A stretch of DNA of 64,000 nucleotides from contig NZ_ATUG01000001.1 in the NCBI RefSeq assembly GCF_000420085.1, positions 1,302,001 through 1,366,000 on the forward strand, read 5' to 3'. The DNA comes from Desulfospira joergensenii DSM 10085. GTDB taxonomy: Bacteria > Desulfobacterota > Desulfobacteria > Desulfobacterales > Desulfobacteraceae. Below are positions 43,366-53,067 of this stretch, piece after piece. Positions within the stretch are counted from its first letter, which is position 1. Each line of letters starts with the position of its first letter. A program made the translations under genes and the position numbers. The notes beneath the pieces were generated by a model, which was not told the DNA's origin, made no database searches, and saw only the letters and a program-made list of their open reading frames with translations.

Positions 43366-45510
43366 ATGAAAAAACGACAAAAAGGCGCGGGTTCCACAAT
43401 TTTGTTGCTGGTATGGGTTGTATGGGCTATTGCCGCCCCTCTTTGTAACGCGCGGAATACACCGCCCCGCTCCTCTGACAATATTCCTTTACAGTCCAAG
43501 GCAATTGGAGAAGAGGAAGAAATGCAGCATTTACTGGAAATTCTTGATAAACATACCGAAATCGCCACCAAATCAAAACTAAACGCAGATTACGTACCCG
43601 GCATGGTGACAGTGCTGGACGGTGAAGATTTGCTCTCCCGCGGCATGCAAACAGTATTGGAGGCCCTGGAACTGGTGCCGGGGATCGAAACCTCCATCAA
43701 CTCTTATGGTCAAATTGACATCATCTCCAGGGGGATCGGAAAATCAGGGGTGATTGGACATATTTTAAAATATCAGGTCAACGGCATTGCCATGAATACT
43801 GCCCATCTTGGAGATGCATGGATGGTCTCCGCCATTCCGTTGGCCATAGTTGAACGCATCGAAGTGATAGCCGGCCCCGGTTCAGCCGTCCACGGTGAGT
43901 ATGCCTATGGGGGGGTTGTCAATGTGATTACGAAAAAGCATGGCAACCAAATCTCCGGATCCATAGGCAGCCATAATTCCTACATCGGCACGGGGCTTCT
44001 ATCGTTCAAAAAACCCAAGCATGATCTTTCATTAAGTCTCAATCTTGCATCAACGGGAACGGATGGAGCCGTTATCGATTCGGGAGAGGATCTTGCCTAT
44101 GGCCTGGGCATGCCTGCAATATCCAACGCTCCGGGTCCGACCAACGAATCCCGGGAAATGTGCTCGGGAATTCTTAACATTGGGTTTAAAGATTTTTCCC
44201 TATCCGCCTACTATCTCCAAACCGGGTTCGGCGACCATTTCGGCCTCAGCAATTATCTTCCCCCGCCCGATGATGAAATCAAATTCCAATCTAAAAACTA
44301 CGGGGCTCAGGCGAGGCAGCGACTCCATTTCACGCCCGACCTGGAAACGGTCTTCTCTTTGGGCTATTTGCGGTATGAGTATTCCACTTCGGAAATCATC
44401 ACTGCACCTGCCGGCTATCTCGGCATTTTCCCCGATGGACTGATCGGCAACCCATACTATCTGGAGTCCAGGATCGATGGCGACATCGAAATGACTTGGG
44501 AGGGGTTTCGTCACCAAACCCTTAAATTGGTTTACTCGTTAGCATACATACAGGTGGATGATGCCTGGCATGAAACCAACTTCCAACCCTCCACGGGTGC
44601 GCCCCTTGCCGGGTTGACAAGATTTTCAGGAGAAGAGAATTTTATTGACGAGGATGTGGATCGCTGGCTCAACAGCCTAACCTTGCAGGATGAAATTGCC
44701 GTCGGCCCGGACATCAGCATAACCGCCGGGGTGCGATTTGACCACTACGACGATGCAGGTACGGATCTGAGCCCAAGGATGGCGTTGGTCTGGAGGGCCA
44801 CGGACAATCATATTTTTAAAACCCAGTATGCCCATGCATTTCGTCCGCCCACGATTAATCAGATGTATACCAAAAACAATCCAATACTATCGGGTAATAA
44901 AGATTTGGAAAGCGAAACCATTGACACCATTGAGTTGGGCTATATCTATCGTACCAAACAGCTTGTGAGCCGCGTCACCCTGTTTTATTCGAAACTAAAC
45001 GATTTCATTGTACGGGACCGGAGTGACGAGATTTATGCCAATTCAGATGGAACAACCGTCCATAGCGGTGTGGAAATGTCCTTTGAGCGACGCCTGGGAG
45101 ACAGCCTGAAACTGGATGCGAATTTTTCCTATGTTGATATCAATGATGTCCCGGTCGGGTCGGCCACTACCGTGGCCAACTGGCTCGGCAATATCGGGAT
45201 GCTGTATGAATATAACCCGGACCTGGTAGTCAACCTGCAAGGCCGGTATGTGGGAGAACGTTTGAGAGAAGCCCATGACACCCGGGAAAAAATGAATGAC
45301 TATTTTACCCTGGATGTTACAGGCTCGATTTTCAATCTGTGGGTTACCGGCCTTACGATGCGAGCAGGGATAAAAAACATCTTCAATTCGGAGATCCGCG
45401 ATCCTGCCCCGACCACGACTGACTCCTCGGGCAACTACGTGCCCACATACCGCGAAGACTATCCACGCCCGGGCAGACAGTGGTGGGTGAGTTTGAGCTA
45501 TGTTTTTTAA
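43366..45510 (+). CDS. TonB-dependent outer-membrane receptor
   Basis: 714 aa. Signal peptide about 1-30; plug domain about 55-165 (VPGMVTVLDGEDLLSRGM, LVPGIETSINSYG, IERIEVIAGPGSAVHGEYA, GGVVNVITKK); 22-stranded barrel to the C-terminal WWVSLSYVF. A TonB box is not obvious. Such receptors bring in siderophores, cobalamin or polymer fragments using proton-motive energy. The strong AGGAGG ribosome site and the overlapping downstream genes (YfiR-like, histidine kinase) suggest it acts as a signal-transducing receptor rather than only a transporter (inference). Confidence 0.92.
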   Translation: MKKRQKGAGSTILLLVWVVWAIAAPLCNARNTPPRSSDNIPLQSKAIGEEEEMQHLLEILDKHTEIATKSKLNADYVPGMVTVLDGEDLLSRGMQTVLEALELVPGIETSINSYGQIDIISRGIGKSGVIGHILKYQVNGIAMNTAHLGDAWMVSAIPLAIVERIEVIAGPGSAVHGEYAYGGVVNVITKKHGNQISGSIGSHNSYIGTGLLSFKKPKHDLSLSLNLASTGTDGAVIDSGEDLAYGLGMPAISNAPGPTNESREMCSGILNIGFKDFSLSAYYLQTGFGDHFGLSNYLPPPDDEIKFQSKNYGAQARQRLHFTPDLETVFSLGYLRYEYSTSEIITAPAGYLGIFPDGLIGNPYYLESRIDGDIEMTWEGFRHQTLKLVYSLAYIQVDDAWHETNFQPSTGAPLAGLTRFSGEENFIDEDVDRWLNSLTLQDEIAVGPDISITAGVRFDHYDDAGTDLSPRMALVWRATDNHIFKTQYAHAFRPPTINQMYTKNNPILSGNKDLESETIDTIELGYIYRTKQLVSRVTLFYSKLNDFIVRDRSDEIYANSDGTTVHSGVEMSFERRLGDSLKLDANFSYVDINDVPVGSATTVANWLGNIGMLYEYNPDLVVNLQGRYVGERLREAHDTREKMNDYFTLDVTGSIFNLWVTGLTMRAGIKNIFNSEIRDPAPTTTDSSGNYVPTYREDYPRPGRQWWVSLSYVF

Positions 45511-46111
45511 CAAGTATCCGGGCAGGGTTTTGAATATATGGCCGGGGGCAAACCTTACTGCCCGGCCTCCCATCTTTCTGATGGTGGGTCTGCTTTTGCT
45601 TTTATGTGCCCATGCCTGGACACTGGAAATAAAAGACGTGCGCCTTAATGCCGGTCTCGACGTCTTCCGCAGCGTGCTGGCCGCTGACCTGGATATTCGG
45701 GACAAACGGGGGACAGATGGTGCGCTGCTGCTGGTCCTGATTTACACGAACAACAAAAGACTCGCGGAAACCTTCGCCCGCAACCTGGAAGAGGTCCGGC
45801 ATATCCAGAAAATTCCCATTCGCGTGGAACTGGCTGTCAGCAACGCCTTGATTCAATATCAAAATGAGCCCCCTGCCGGCATTTTTCTGGTCCAGAAGAT
45901 TCGTGATGAACTGAACACAGTGGTCAATTTCGGCAAAAAACACCATATCATCGTTTTTTCGCCATTCAAAGGAGATGTGGAGGAGGGTATCGTGGGCGGC
46001 ATCCACATTAGCGATAGACTGCTGCCCTACATCAATATTGAAGCCATGAAGGCATCCGACATTAAAATCAAACCGTTTTTTCTCAGGGTATCAAAGCATT
46101 ATGACGACTAG
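45500..46111 (+). CDS. YfiR-like (DUF4154) periplasmic protein
   Basis: 203 aa, starting inside the end of the receptor gene. A hydrophobic segment (about 24-40, IFLMVGLLLLLCAHA) is a signal anchor; the rest is an alpha/beta periplasmic domain ending GGIHISDRLLPYINIEAM, which resembles the C-terminal part of YfiR/DUF4154 proteins that commonly sit with a TonB receptor and a histidine kinase. YfiR of Pseudomonas is a periplasmic repressor of a signalling enzyme, so this may link receptor and kinase. Family assignment is moderately sure. Confidence 0.65.
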   Translation: MFFNKYPGRVLNIWPGANLTARPPIFLMVGLLLLLCAHAWTLEIKDVRLNAGLDVFRSVLAADLDIRDKRGTDGALLLVLIYTNNKRLAETFARNLEEVRHIQKIPIRVELAVSNALIQYQNEPPAGIFLVQKIRDELNTVVNFGKKHHIIVFSPFKGDVEEGIVGGIHISDRLLPYINIEAMKASDIKIKPFFLRVSKHYDD

Positions 46112-48761
46112 ATCGGGAATTGGATACCCCTCCTCTCTCAAAGGACGCATTACCATGATGTTCGTGGTGCTGGCGGTTCTAATGGAAGGCTTGCTTTTGT
46201 TTTACTGGATGAGGATTTTGGGGCCTCGACTGGAAGCGGGCGTCGAATCCAGTATCCGATCCCTGGCCCAGTCCCAATCCCTGGCCCTGGCAGCCCAGTT
46301 GTCCGGTTCCGATGTTGATCAAAACCAGATCGTCCGGTTCATGGACCATATGCTGCTGCTCAAGGATCCAGCGACCCAGACCCCCCTGGTTCTGGCTGTG
46401 AAGCTGGAGATGGACTATGATGCCGTGGATGCGGAGCCCGGATCCCTTGATCTGGTCCGCCGGGCAGCCGCAGGAACCGATTATCAGATCCGGGGCTATG
46501 CCGCGGAGGTACCGATCTTTTCCAGAGAAACCAGAGAACTTTTGGGCATTGCCACATTTTACGGGAGCAAGGCGTTTTTACAAAAGGTCAAGCGGGATGT
46601 GACCATCGGCTTTTTCTGGGGCATCGTCTGCATCCTGCTTTTGCTTTTTCTGAGCTGGTGGATTGTCATCTTGCTTCTGCGGCCCCTGAACACCCTGGCC
46701 AATACCCTGCGCCGCAGCGGAGGAGATGTCCAGGAGAGCCTGCCCCAGCTCAAAGGTGTGGTGAGCGAAGAGATTTGGCTGGTAAAAACAGCCCTGGATG
46801 AACTATTCTGCCGGATTGGCGATTATACATCCGATCTTGCATCATTGAATGTGATCCTCGCCACCCAGCAGGAAACCTCCCTGGATGCCATTCTCGTGCT
46901 GGATCGGAACGGAAGACGGCTTTTATGTAACCGGCGGTTTTCCGAGATGTGGTCGATGCCGAAAGATACCGAGGTATCAAAGGTGGATGGGCAGGACCTC
47001 GACCTGGTCTTGGAAAGGATCAAAAAACCTGATCCGTTCAAAGCCCAGATCCTGCATCTGCACGCCCATCCCGAGAAAAAAAGCCATGGAGAACTTGTCC
47101 TGGCCGATGGCCGCATCATTGACCACTACTCCTCTCCCATGCTGGATCCGGACAGGAATCATCTTGGGCGCGTCTGGTATTTCCGTGACATCACACAACG
47201 TAAGCAGATGCAAAAAGGCCTGGAAATGTTCCGGTTCACCATCGACAATGCACCGGATGCCGTGTTCTGGATGGACGGGGAGGGGCGATTTACTTATGTT
47301 AACGAACAGGCCTGCCGCAGTCTGGGGTATACCCGAAATGAACTGGAGAAATTGTATTTATGGGATATAGACCCGGTCTATCCCAGAGAAAAGCATTTCA
47401 ATGACTGGGAACAATTTCGGAAAGGCATTCCGATAGAGAATAAGCAAATTGAAACCTTGCACAAACGCAAGGATAACTCCATTTTCCCCACTGATGTAGT
47501 AAGCCGGCAAATGTGGTTCGATGATACCCCTCTGCACGTCTCCTTTGTGCGTGACATCAGCGAACGAAAACAGGCTGAAGATGAACTCAGGCAATTGCGC
47601 AACTATCTTTCAAACATCATCGACTCCATGCCCTCGGTATTGGTGGGGGTGGACTCCCAGGGCCGGGTTACTCATTGGAACCGGCAGGCCGAGCAGGTGA
47701 CTGGAATTTCTTCTGATCAGGCAGTTAAAAAGCCTCTTGATACGGTCTTTGCCCAGCTTAAGGGCAAAATGGAAGATCTTAGAACCTCTATCCGGGATCG
47801 CCGGGTAGTCAGTTCTTCAAAGGTTTCCCGTAAGGTGGATCAGGATATCCGTTATGAAGACATCACCATTTTTCCGCTGATGACAAACGGGGTGGAAGGT
47901 GCCGTGATTCGTGTGGATGACGTCACCGAACACGTGCATATGGAGGAAATGATGATCCAGAGCGAAAAGATGCTTTCCGTGGGGGGATTGGCTGCGGGCA
48001 TGGCCCATGAAATAAATAACCCCCTGGCCGCAATGCTGCAAACCGCCAACGTATTAGGCAACCGACTCACCACCAGCTTCCATATACCGGCCAACCAGCG
48101 GGCCGCCGATGCAGCTGGGATCACCCTGGAAGGAATAGAGCACTTCATGGAAGCCCGGGGTATTCACCGCATGCTGAATGCCATCACCACCTCGGGTTTG
48201 CGGGTGGCGGAAATTGTGAATAATATGCTCAGTTTTGCCCGTAAAGGCGATGAGGACCCATCATCCACGTCCCATCATCTGAATGAGCTGTTGGATAAGA
48301 CCCTGGAACTGGCCGCCACGGACTATGACTTGAAAAAGCAGTATGATTTCAAAAAAATAAAAATCATCAAACAGTATGCTGACAATCTGCCGGGGGTTCC
48401 CTGTCAAGCCACAAAGATCCAGCAGGTGTTCCTCAATATATTCGGCAACGGAGCCCAAGCCATGCAGTCTGAAGGAATCGAGTCTCCCCAATTTATCATC
48501 AGCACCTATGTGGATTCCACCGGCAACAAGGCTTGCGTGGAGATTGAGGACAACGGTCCGGGCATGGACGAGACCACCCGCAAGAAGATATTCGATCCTT
48601 TTTTTACCACCAAACCCCAGGGTGTGGGAACGGGATTGGGTCTGAGTGTTTCATACTTCATCATCACTGAAAATCATGGAGGCGAAATGATTGTGGAATC
48701 CCAGCCGGGAGCGGGAGCTAAATTCATCATTCGTTTGCCGATGTCCCCTGTGCAAAGTTAG
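46101..48761 (+). CDS. Multi-PAS membrane sensor histidine kinase
   Basis: 886 aa. Two transmembrane helices (about 15-37 and 170-192) enclose a periplasmic sensor; then a HAMP-like linker, three PAS domains (about 255-370, 375-490, 500-620; markers ITQRKQM, VSFVRDISERKQAE) and a HisKA/HATPase core with phospho-His in GMAHEINNPLAAM and the ATP sites FGNGAQAM, EDNGPGMD, GTGLGLSVSYFI. The split HisKA spacing (about 60 extra residues before EIVNNMLSFARKG) is unusual. It starts within the YfiR-like stop codon region (11-base overlap), giving a coupled receptor-YfiR-kinase unit. No response regulator adjoins. Confidence 0.9.
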   Translation: MTTRSGIGYPSSLKGRITMMFVVLAVLMEGLLLFYWMRILGPRLEAGVESSIRSLAQSQSLALAAQLSGSDVDQNQIVRFMDHMLLLKDPATQTPLVLAVKLEMDYDAVDAEPGSLDLVRRAAAGTDYQIRGYAAEVPIFSRETRELLGIATFYGSKAFLQKVKRDVTIGFFWGIVCILLLLFLSWWIVILLLRPLNTLANTLRRSGGDVQESLPQLKGVVSEEIWLVKTALDELFCRIGDYTSDLASLNVILATQQETSLDAILVLDRNGRRLLCNRRFSEMWSMPKDTEVSKVDGQDLDLVLERIKKPDPFKAQILHLHAHPEKKSHGELVLADGRIIDHYSSPMLDPDRNHLGRVWYFRDITQRKQMQKGLEMFRFTIDNAPDAVFWMDGEGRFTYVNEQACRSLGYTRNELEKLYLWDIDPVYPREKHFNDWEQFRKGIPIENKQIETLHKRKDNSIFPTDVVSRQMWFDDTPLHVSFVRDISERKQAEDELRQLRNYLSNIIDSMPSVLVGVDSQGRVTHWNRQAEQVTGISSDQAVKKPLDTVFAQLKGKMEDLRTSIRDRRVVSSSKVSRKVDQDIRYEDITIFPLMTNGVEGAVIRVDDVTEHVHMEEMMIQSEKMLSVGGLAAGMAHEINNPLAAMLQTANVLGNRLTTSFHIPANQRAADAAGITLEGIEHFMEARGIHRMLNAITTSGLRVAEIVNNMLSFARKGDEDPSSTSHHLNELLDKTLELAATDYDLKKQYDFKKIKIIKQYADNLPGVPCQATKIQQVFLNIFGNGAQAMQSEGIESPQFIISTYVDSTGNKACVEIEDNGPGMDETTRKKIFDPFFTTKPQGVGTGLGLSVSYFIITENHGGEMIVESQPGAGAKFIIRLPMSPVQS

Positions 48762-48992
48762 ATGCGTTCAACACTTTTTAAGTTGCCCAGACGAAACTCG
48801 GCTTTGCAACCAACTTTATGAAACATCAAAGGATAGTTTTAAAACATCCTTAGGAATCAATATTCCAGAACTATATCTATTATTGCGGGGCAAATGCCTT
48901 TCCAACCGAGGGCATCAATACTGTTTCGAGTCGATAGTATCCCGAATTTATTATTGCAGGTTCTTGCCGGATGTTGACGCCGGATCAAAAAA

Positions 48993-50279
48993 TCAGACGC
49001 GGGACATTCGCCGGTAATCCGGAGCCGACCTTCCGTTAAAGTAGCCGCAGGCCCGGTAGTAGAGAAGATCCCGGGCCCAGGTTTTCACTCCCAAAGGGTC
49101 CCGGGCGGTTTTTTTGACCAGGCCCAAGGGAGAGGAAAAAAGGTCCAGGACCGGTCCTGCCAGTTCCGAAGGGTCGCGGAAACACTCCCAGTCGCAGAGC
49201 CGGCAGTCGGGCTGGAGATCCCGGGTCTTTCCGTTAAGATGCCAGTATTTCCCGAAATTCTCCCCTCCCCTGTATCCGCAGGGAAAGGTATTGCCGGTCT
49301 GGGAATCGATGAAATGGTAGTTGAGTCCGCCCTGGCAGGGAAAAGAGCTAGCGGTTTTGCCGCCGTATTCCCGGATCAGGGCGTCCAGGGATGCCAGGGG
49401 CGTGAATATCCGGATTTTTTCCCTGAAACTGGGGATGGTATCCTTCAGGGCCTTGAAAATCATCTTTTTTTCTTTTTGCGAGAATCGGACAATGTTCTCG
49501 GAGCAGGTGGCGGCATAAACCGCTTCCAGGTCTTCCTGGTCCGGGTCCACGCTCATGGGGTAACAGGCATTGGCAATGGTGAACCCCAGCTCAATGACCT
49601 TCTTGTAGAATTTTGAAAATCCTTTGGAATAGGCCTTGTATAAGGCCTGTTCGTAATCTTTCGGATCAGAATAATCTCTTGGGTCCAGATTCCGGGTCAG
49701 GTCTCCTCCCAGGTTCCTATTGATCCCCAGGTTGGCCGAAGGATAAAGGCCCTCATCGTGAAAAATGGGCAGGGCCTTTTCAATGCCCTCCACGATGCCT
49801 TTAAATCCCCGCATTCTTTCGTGGATTTTTGAATCACAGGAATCCAGGCTGATCCAGAAATTTCTCACCGGTGTGGCAGCAACCTGCCGGGCCAGCTTCC
49901 CTATCCTGTCCCGGAATCCTGGCTTGGGGCTGCCCCGGAATAAAAATCCGTTGGTGCCGGTACGGATAAAGGGAATCCCATTCTCTCCTGCCCGGTCCAT
50001 ATAGGCACACAGATCATCCAGCACAAGAAGGGGCTCTCCCCCGGTAAAGGAAATCGCCTTGACGCCCCGATCCCCGGCAGCATCAATGATTTTGAACACA
50101 TCTTCCCTGGCCAGGCTCTTTCGGGTAAAATCAGAGGAGATCCGCATGCCGCACTGGGGACAGGCGGCATTGCACTTGTCCGTGACCTGGATCACCACCT
50201 GTCCGGGCAGGCTCCGGATGAGTTTCTGACGCCATTTTCTCTTGAGCCGTTCGGCTGCGGCCGGCAGAACATTCATCAT
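48993..50279 (-). CDS. Radical SAM protein with C-terminal Cys-rich (SPASM-like) region
   Basis: 428 aa. Radical SAM motif CNAACPQC near residue 38, then SFTGGEPLLVLDD and FWISLDSCDSKIHERM. C-terminal cysteines in FPCQGGLNYHF, TFPCGYRG and CRLCDWECF could ligate an auxiliary cluster. The start ATG overlaps the stop of the PHP-glycosyltransferase gene by 4 bases, so the pair is tightly coupled and probably acts on the same substrate, perhaps modifying a glycolipid or its aglycone (inference). Substrate not recognised. Confidence 0.85.
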   Translation of the reverse strand: MMNVLPAAAERLKRKWRQKLIRSLPGQVVIQVTDKCNAACPQCGMRISSDFTRKSLAREDVFKIIDAAGDRGVKAISFTGGEPLLVLDDLCAYMDRAGENGIPFIRTGTNGFLFRGSPKPGFRDRIGKLARQVAATPVRNFWISLDSCDSKIHERMRGFKGIVEGIEKALPIFHDEGLYPSANLGINRNLGGDLTRNLDPRDYSDPKDYEQALYKAYSKGFSKFYKKVIELGFTIANACYPMSVDPDQEDLEAVYAATCSENIVRFSQKEKKMIFKALKDTIPSFREKIRIFTPLASLDALIREYGGKTASSFPCQGGLNYHFIDSQTGNTFPCGYRGGENFGKYWHLNGKTRDLQPDCRLCDWECFRDPSELAGPVLDLFSSPLGLVKKTARDPLGVKTWARDLLYYRACGYFNGRSAPDYRRMSRV

Positions 50280-52711
50280 GCGGACTTTGCGTACAGGGCT
50301 TCGCCCCGGATGCAGATGGAGCGGTTGGGCAGGTCAATCATATCGGTGAGGGCCTTTTCCCAGGAGAACTGGGTATGGACCTTCCGGCTGATCTTCTTTT
50401 TATAGGCCCTGTACTCTTCCGGGTTCTCGGCTTTCCGGCGGGCATGGGCCTGGATGGCAGAGACCCAGTCCTGCCTTCTGGCAAGGGAGAGAACGCTACC
50501 GGTAACCCCGTTCTCCACAATTTCCTGGGGGCCGCCGATGTCGGTGACCAGACCGGGGAGGCCGCAGGCCTGGGCCTCCAGGACCACCATGCCGAAGGTG
50601 TCCATGGTGGAGGGAAAGACAAAGAGGTCTCCGGCACTATAAAACCCGGGAAGCTTTTCATAGGGGACCCTGCCCTTCATTTCCACGTTTTTGATTCCTG
50701 CGGTGATCTCTTTAAAATAATCGTAATCCGGACCGTGACCGGCCATGACCAGCCGGATTCCGGGGATTTCCTTCCGGGCCAGTTCAAATACCTCTAGGAG
50801 ATAGGCGATATTTTTATCGTGGCTCACCCGTCCGGCCCAGACCAGGGTGAATTCCGGCTCTTGGGAATCTGCTTTTTCATGGTTCCCCTGTTCCCGGTAC
50901 CTGTAAAGCGAGGTATTGATTCCCCGCTCAAAGATCTTGAGCTTTTCCCCTGGATAACCGCGCTGGTTTAAAATGTCCACGTAGGCCATGGAAGGCACCC
51001 GGATCTCATCCATCATGGTAAAAAACATCCGGTCATACTGGAAGATGAGGGAAGAAAGGGTGTGATCCTTAATGGTCAGGTCCAGCTGGGTTTTAAAGTC
51101 CGTATGATAGACCCCGGTGCTGGGAATATTGAGCATCCGGGCCGCCATCAGCCCCAGCAGTCCCACGGGACCGGGGGTGGAGATGATCACCCTTTCCGGG
51201 TTGCAGGTGCTGATCCTGTCAATGGCCTTGAGAAGAGAGGGGAAGTACATGGTATAGGAGGTATAGAGTTCAGGCCTGTAGGAATAGACGCTGTCCAGGT
51301 TCATGACATTGGGGGGCAGTGCCTGGATTTTATCGCTGCCGGGATGGCAGGTGACCAGGGTGAGATTCCGGTCGGTCCTGTGGGCATGCCAGGCGATCTG
51401 ACGGAGGCTGGCCGATACCCCGTTCAGATCGTGGATGGTATCGGTGAACCAGAGCACCCGCTTTCCCGAGGGGGCTTCGGGCTTGTCCATCTGTTCCCTG
51501 AGGCGGTTGATGATGATCCTGTCCCGGGTAAGGTGGCGAACACTGGTGACAAAGGGGGTGGACAAGAAGAAAAAGGGCAGAGAGGCAAAAAGATTTTTCA
51601 GAAAAGAGACCAGGGAAAGTTTATCAACGGCATCGGCCATGGAATCCATGACCATGACAAAGTAGTTGTCCACCAGGGAGGAGAGGCTGGCATAGATCCG
51701 GTTGAACTTGGTGTCCATATCTGAACCGCCGGTATCGGCAAGATCCCTGGCAATGGCCTCCATGAATTCGAGCATCAGGGATTCGGGGTTTTTCTCCCCG
51801 GCCGCCCCTTCCGATGGCGTATTCTGATCCTTGGGGATGAGGGCACTGGCAATCAATGCCCCGTTCTGATCAAAGAGGATGGAGCTGATCATATTGAAGA
51901 GATCATGGGAATCCGCGCTGGTCTTGTGTTTGGAAAAATCATAGGCGATCTTGTAAATGGAAAAGGCAAAGGTTTTAAAATCATGGCTTCTTCCCTCTGC
52001 CCGGGTCTGCCCGTTCCGGACGGCTGCCAGGAATGTTTTGGGATCTCTGCATTGGGGTCCCCGGGTAAAGGTCAGGGCCTGAAAAAGGCCGGCATGGTCG
52101 TCGGAACCTGCCGTGATTCCCTTGGACCAGGGGGCCGGGCCATGGGGCTTGATCCCGTGTTTGGCTGAAAGCCGATCCATATCCCCGGGGGTGAGTTCTT
52201 TCAGCAGCTTCATCCATTTTTTTGCATAATAAGGGCTTCTGGCGCCGTTAACCCCCTCGAATGTGTTGAACAGCAGCAGCAATTTTTCCACAAGATCTGC
52301 ATTGAGGCGCTCATTTACACTATAGGTGGCGTGGGCCAGGGAATGGACGATCTCTTGTTCAAGCAGAAACTCCCGCAAATCGTAGATATTGGTCCGGACG
52401 GCCTCGATTTTTTTAAACTGATCTTCATCAATATCATATACCAGGACATGGACCTTGCATCCGTTCTCAGGGAAATAGGCGGTCACCTCCACACTGACAA
52501 AGGTATCTTCCGGATACCGTCGGTGGAGTTCAAGGGCGCCCTGGATGGTGTTGTGGTCTGTCAGCGTGACAAAGGACATGCCCCGTTCCTTGGCAGACCG
52601 GTATAGGAAATCAATGTCCGTATAGGACTCCTGGGTCCCCAGTCTCTTCAGAAACCACTCCGCAGGGTGTTTGGAGTAACATGAATGAAGATGCAGATCC
52701 GCACAGGTCAT
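50276..52711 (-). CDS. Fusion of PHP phosphoesterase and GT4 glycosyltransferase
   Basis: 811 aa. Residues 1-260 form a PHP domain (ADLHLHSCYS, VTLTDHNTIQG, VSVEVTAYF, HSLAHATYS, TAGSDDHAGL) with its metal ligands intact. A helical linker about 260-430 includes a hydrophobic stretch (FLKNLFASLPFFFLSTPF). Residues about 435-800 are a GT-B glycosyltransferase of family GT4 (GVYHTDFKTQ, LVWAGRVSHDKNIAYLL, PSTMDTFGMVVLEAQACG with the E-x7-E motif), closest in feel to MgtA/SqdX-type glycolipid synthases. Transfer of sugar and hydrolysis of a phosphate ester in one chain is suggested. GAGAGGA precedes the ATG. Confidence 0.9.
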   Translation of the reverse strand: MTCADLHLHSCYSKHPAEWFLKRLGTQESYTDIDFLYRSAKERGMSFVTLTDHNTIQGALELHRRYPEDTFVSVEVTAYFPENGCKVHVLVYDIDEDQFKKIEAVRTNIYDLREFLLEQEIVHSLAHATYSVNERLNADLVEKLLLLFNTFEGVNGARSPYYAKKWMKLLKELTPGDMDRLSAKHGIKPHGPAPWSKGITAGSDDHAGLFQALTFTRGPQCRDPKTFLAAVRNGQTRAEGRSHDFKTFAFSIYKIAYDFSKHKTSADSHDLFNMISSILFDQNGALIASALIPKDQNTPSEGAAGEKNPESLMLEFMEAIARDLADTGGSDMDTKFNRIYASLSSLVDNYFVMVMDSMADAVDKLSLVSFLKNLFASLPFFFLSTPFVTSVRHLTRDRIIINRLREQMDKPEAPSGKRVLWFTDTIHDLNGVSASLRQIAWHAHRTDRNLTLVTCHPGSDKIQALPPNVMNLDSVYSYRPELYTSYTMYFPSLLKAIDRISTCNPERVIISTPGPVGLLGLMAARMLNIPSTGVYHTDFKTQLDLTIKDHTLSSLIFQYDRMFFTMMDEIRVPSMAYVDILNQRGYPGEKLKIFERGINTSLYRYREQGNHEKADSQEPEFTLVWAGRVSHDKNIAYLLEVFELARKEIPGIRLVMAGHGPDYDYFKEITAGIKNVEMKGRVPYEKLPGFYSAGDLFVFPSTMDTFGMVVLEAQACGLPGLVTDIGGPQEIVENGVTGSVLSLARRQDWVSAIQAHARRKAENPEEYRAYKKKISRKVHTQFSWEKALTDMIDLPNRSICIRGEALYAKSA

Positions 52712-52835
52712 TATCTATCCTCTCGCTTGGTTTTCAGGTTTACGTTGGGCCTAAGACTAGCACTCCAAATATGAGATAAGATTTAGGTTTTCATGAGGGT
52801 TTGGTTTCTTATTGAGCCAAGAACCGTTTTAGTGG

Positions 52836-52864
52836 TTGACACGGATTCTGAATTGTGTTCTACC
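52836..52864 (+). promoter_or_regulatory. Putative promoter of the DAHP synthase gene
   Basis: TTGACA (52836-52841), 17-base spacer, TCTACC (52859-52864, 3 of 6). It is about 200 bases before the start codon, leaving a long leader with a strong hairpin. Apart from this and the hairpin I see nothing else in the 356-base gap 52712-53067. Confidence 0.4.
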
Positions 52865-52975
52865 TGTTTTAAAACAAGGAGCCAGACCCGATGAATTTTT
52901 GCAAAACAGACAGATTTTATTTTTGGTATTATTTTTATACCCGATCTGCCTGTATTGCGCTGATTTAATCTTTAA

Positions 52976-53010
52976 TTTAAGCCGCAGGCAGACACCGCCT
53001 GGGGCTTAAA
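52976..53010 (+). promoter_or_regulatory. Leader hairpin upstream of DAHP synthase
   Basis: A 14-bp stem with one mismatch (arms 52976-52989 and 52997-53010; TTTAAGCCGCAGGC against GCCTGGGGCTTAAA) and a 7-base loop AGACACC. It is followed by a pyrimidine-rich stretch rather than a T run, so it is not a clear terminator. It could be an RNA control element or a protein site. Confidence 0.45.
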
Positions 53011-53067
53011 CTCTTCTTCTCTCCCCCCGGGCGGACCAAGCAAGCCTGACAAAAAAAGGAAACCGCC

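Noticed and set aside
48691..49017. 108-codon open frame after the PAS kinase
   Set aside because: Starts out of frame inside the kinase and has no recognisable domain or ribosome site.
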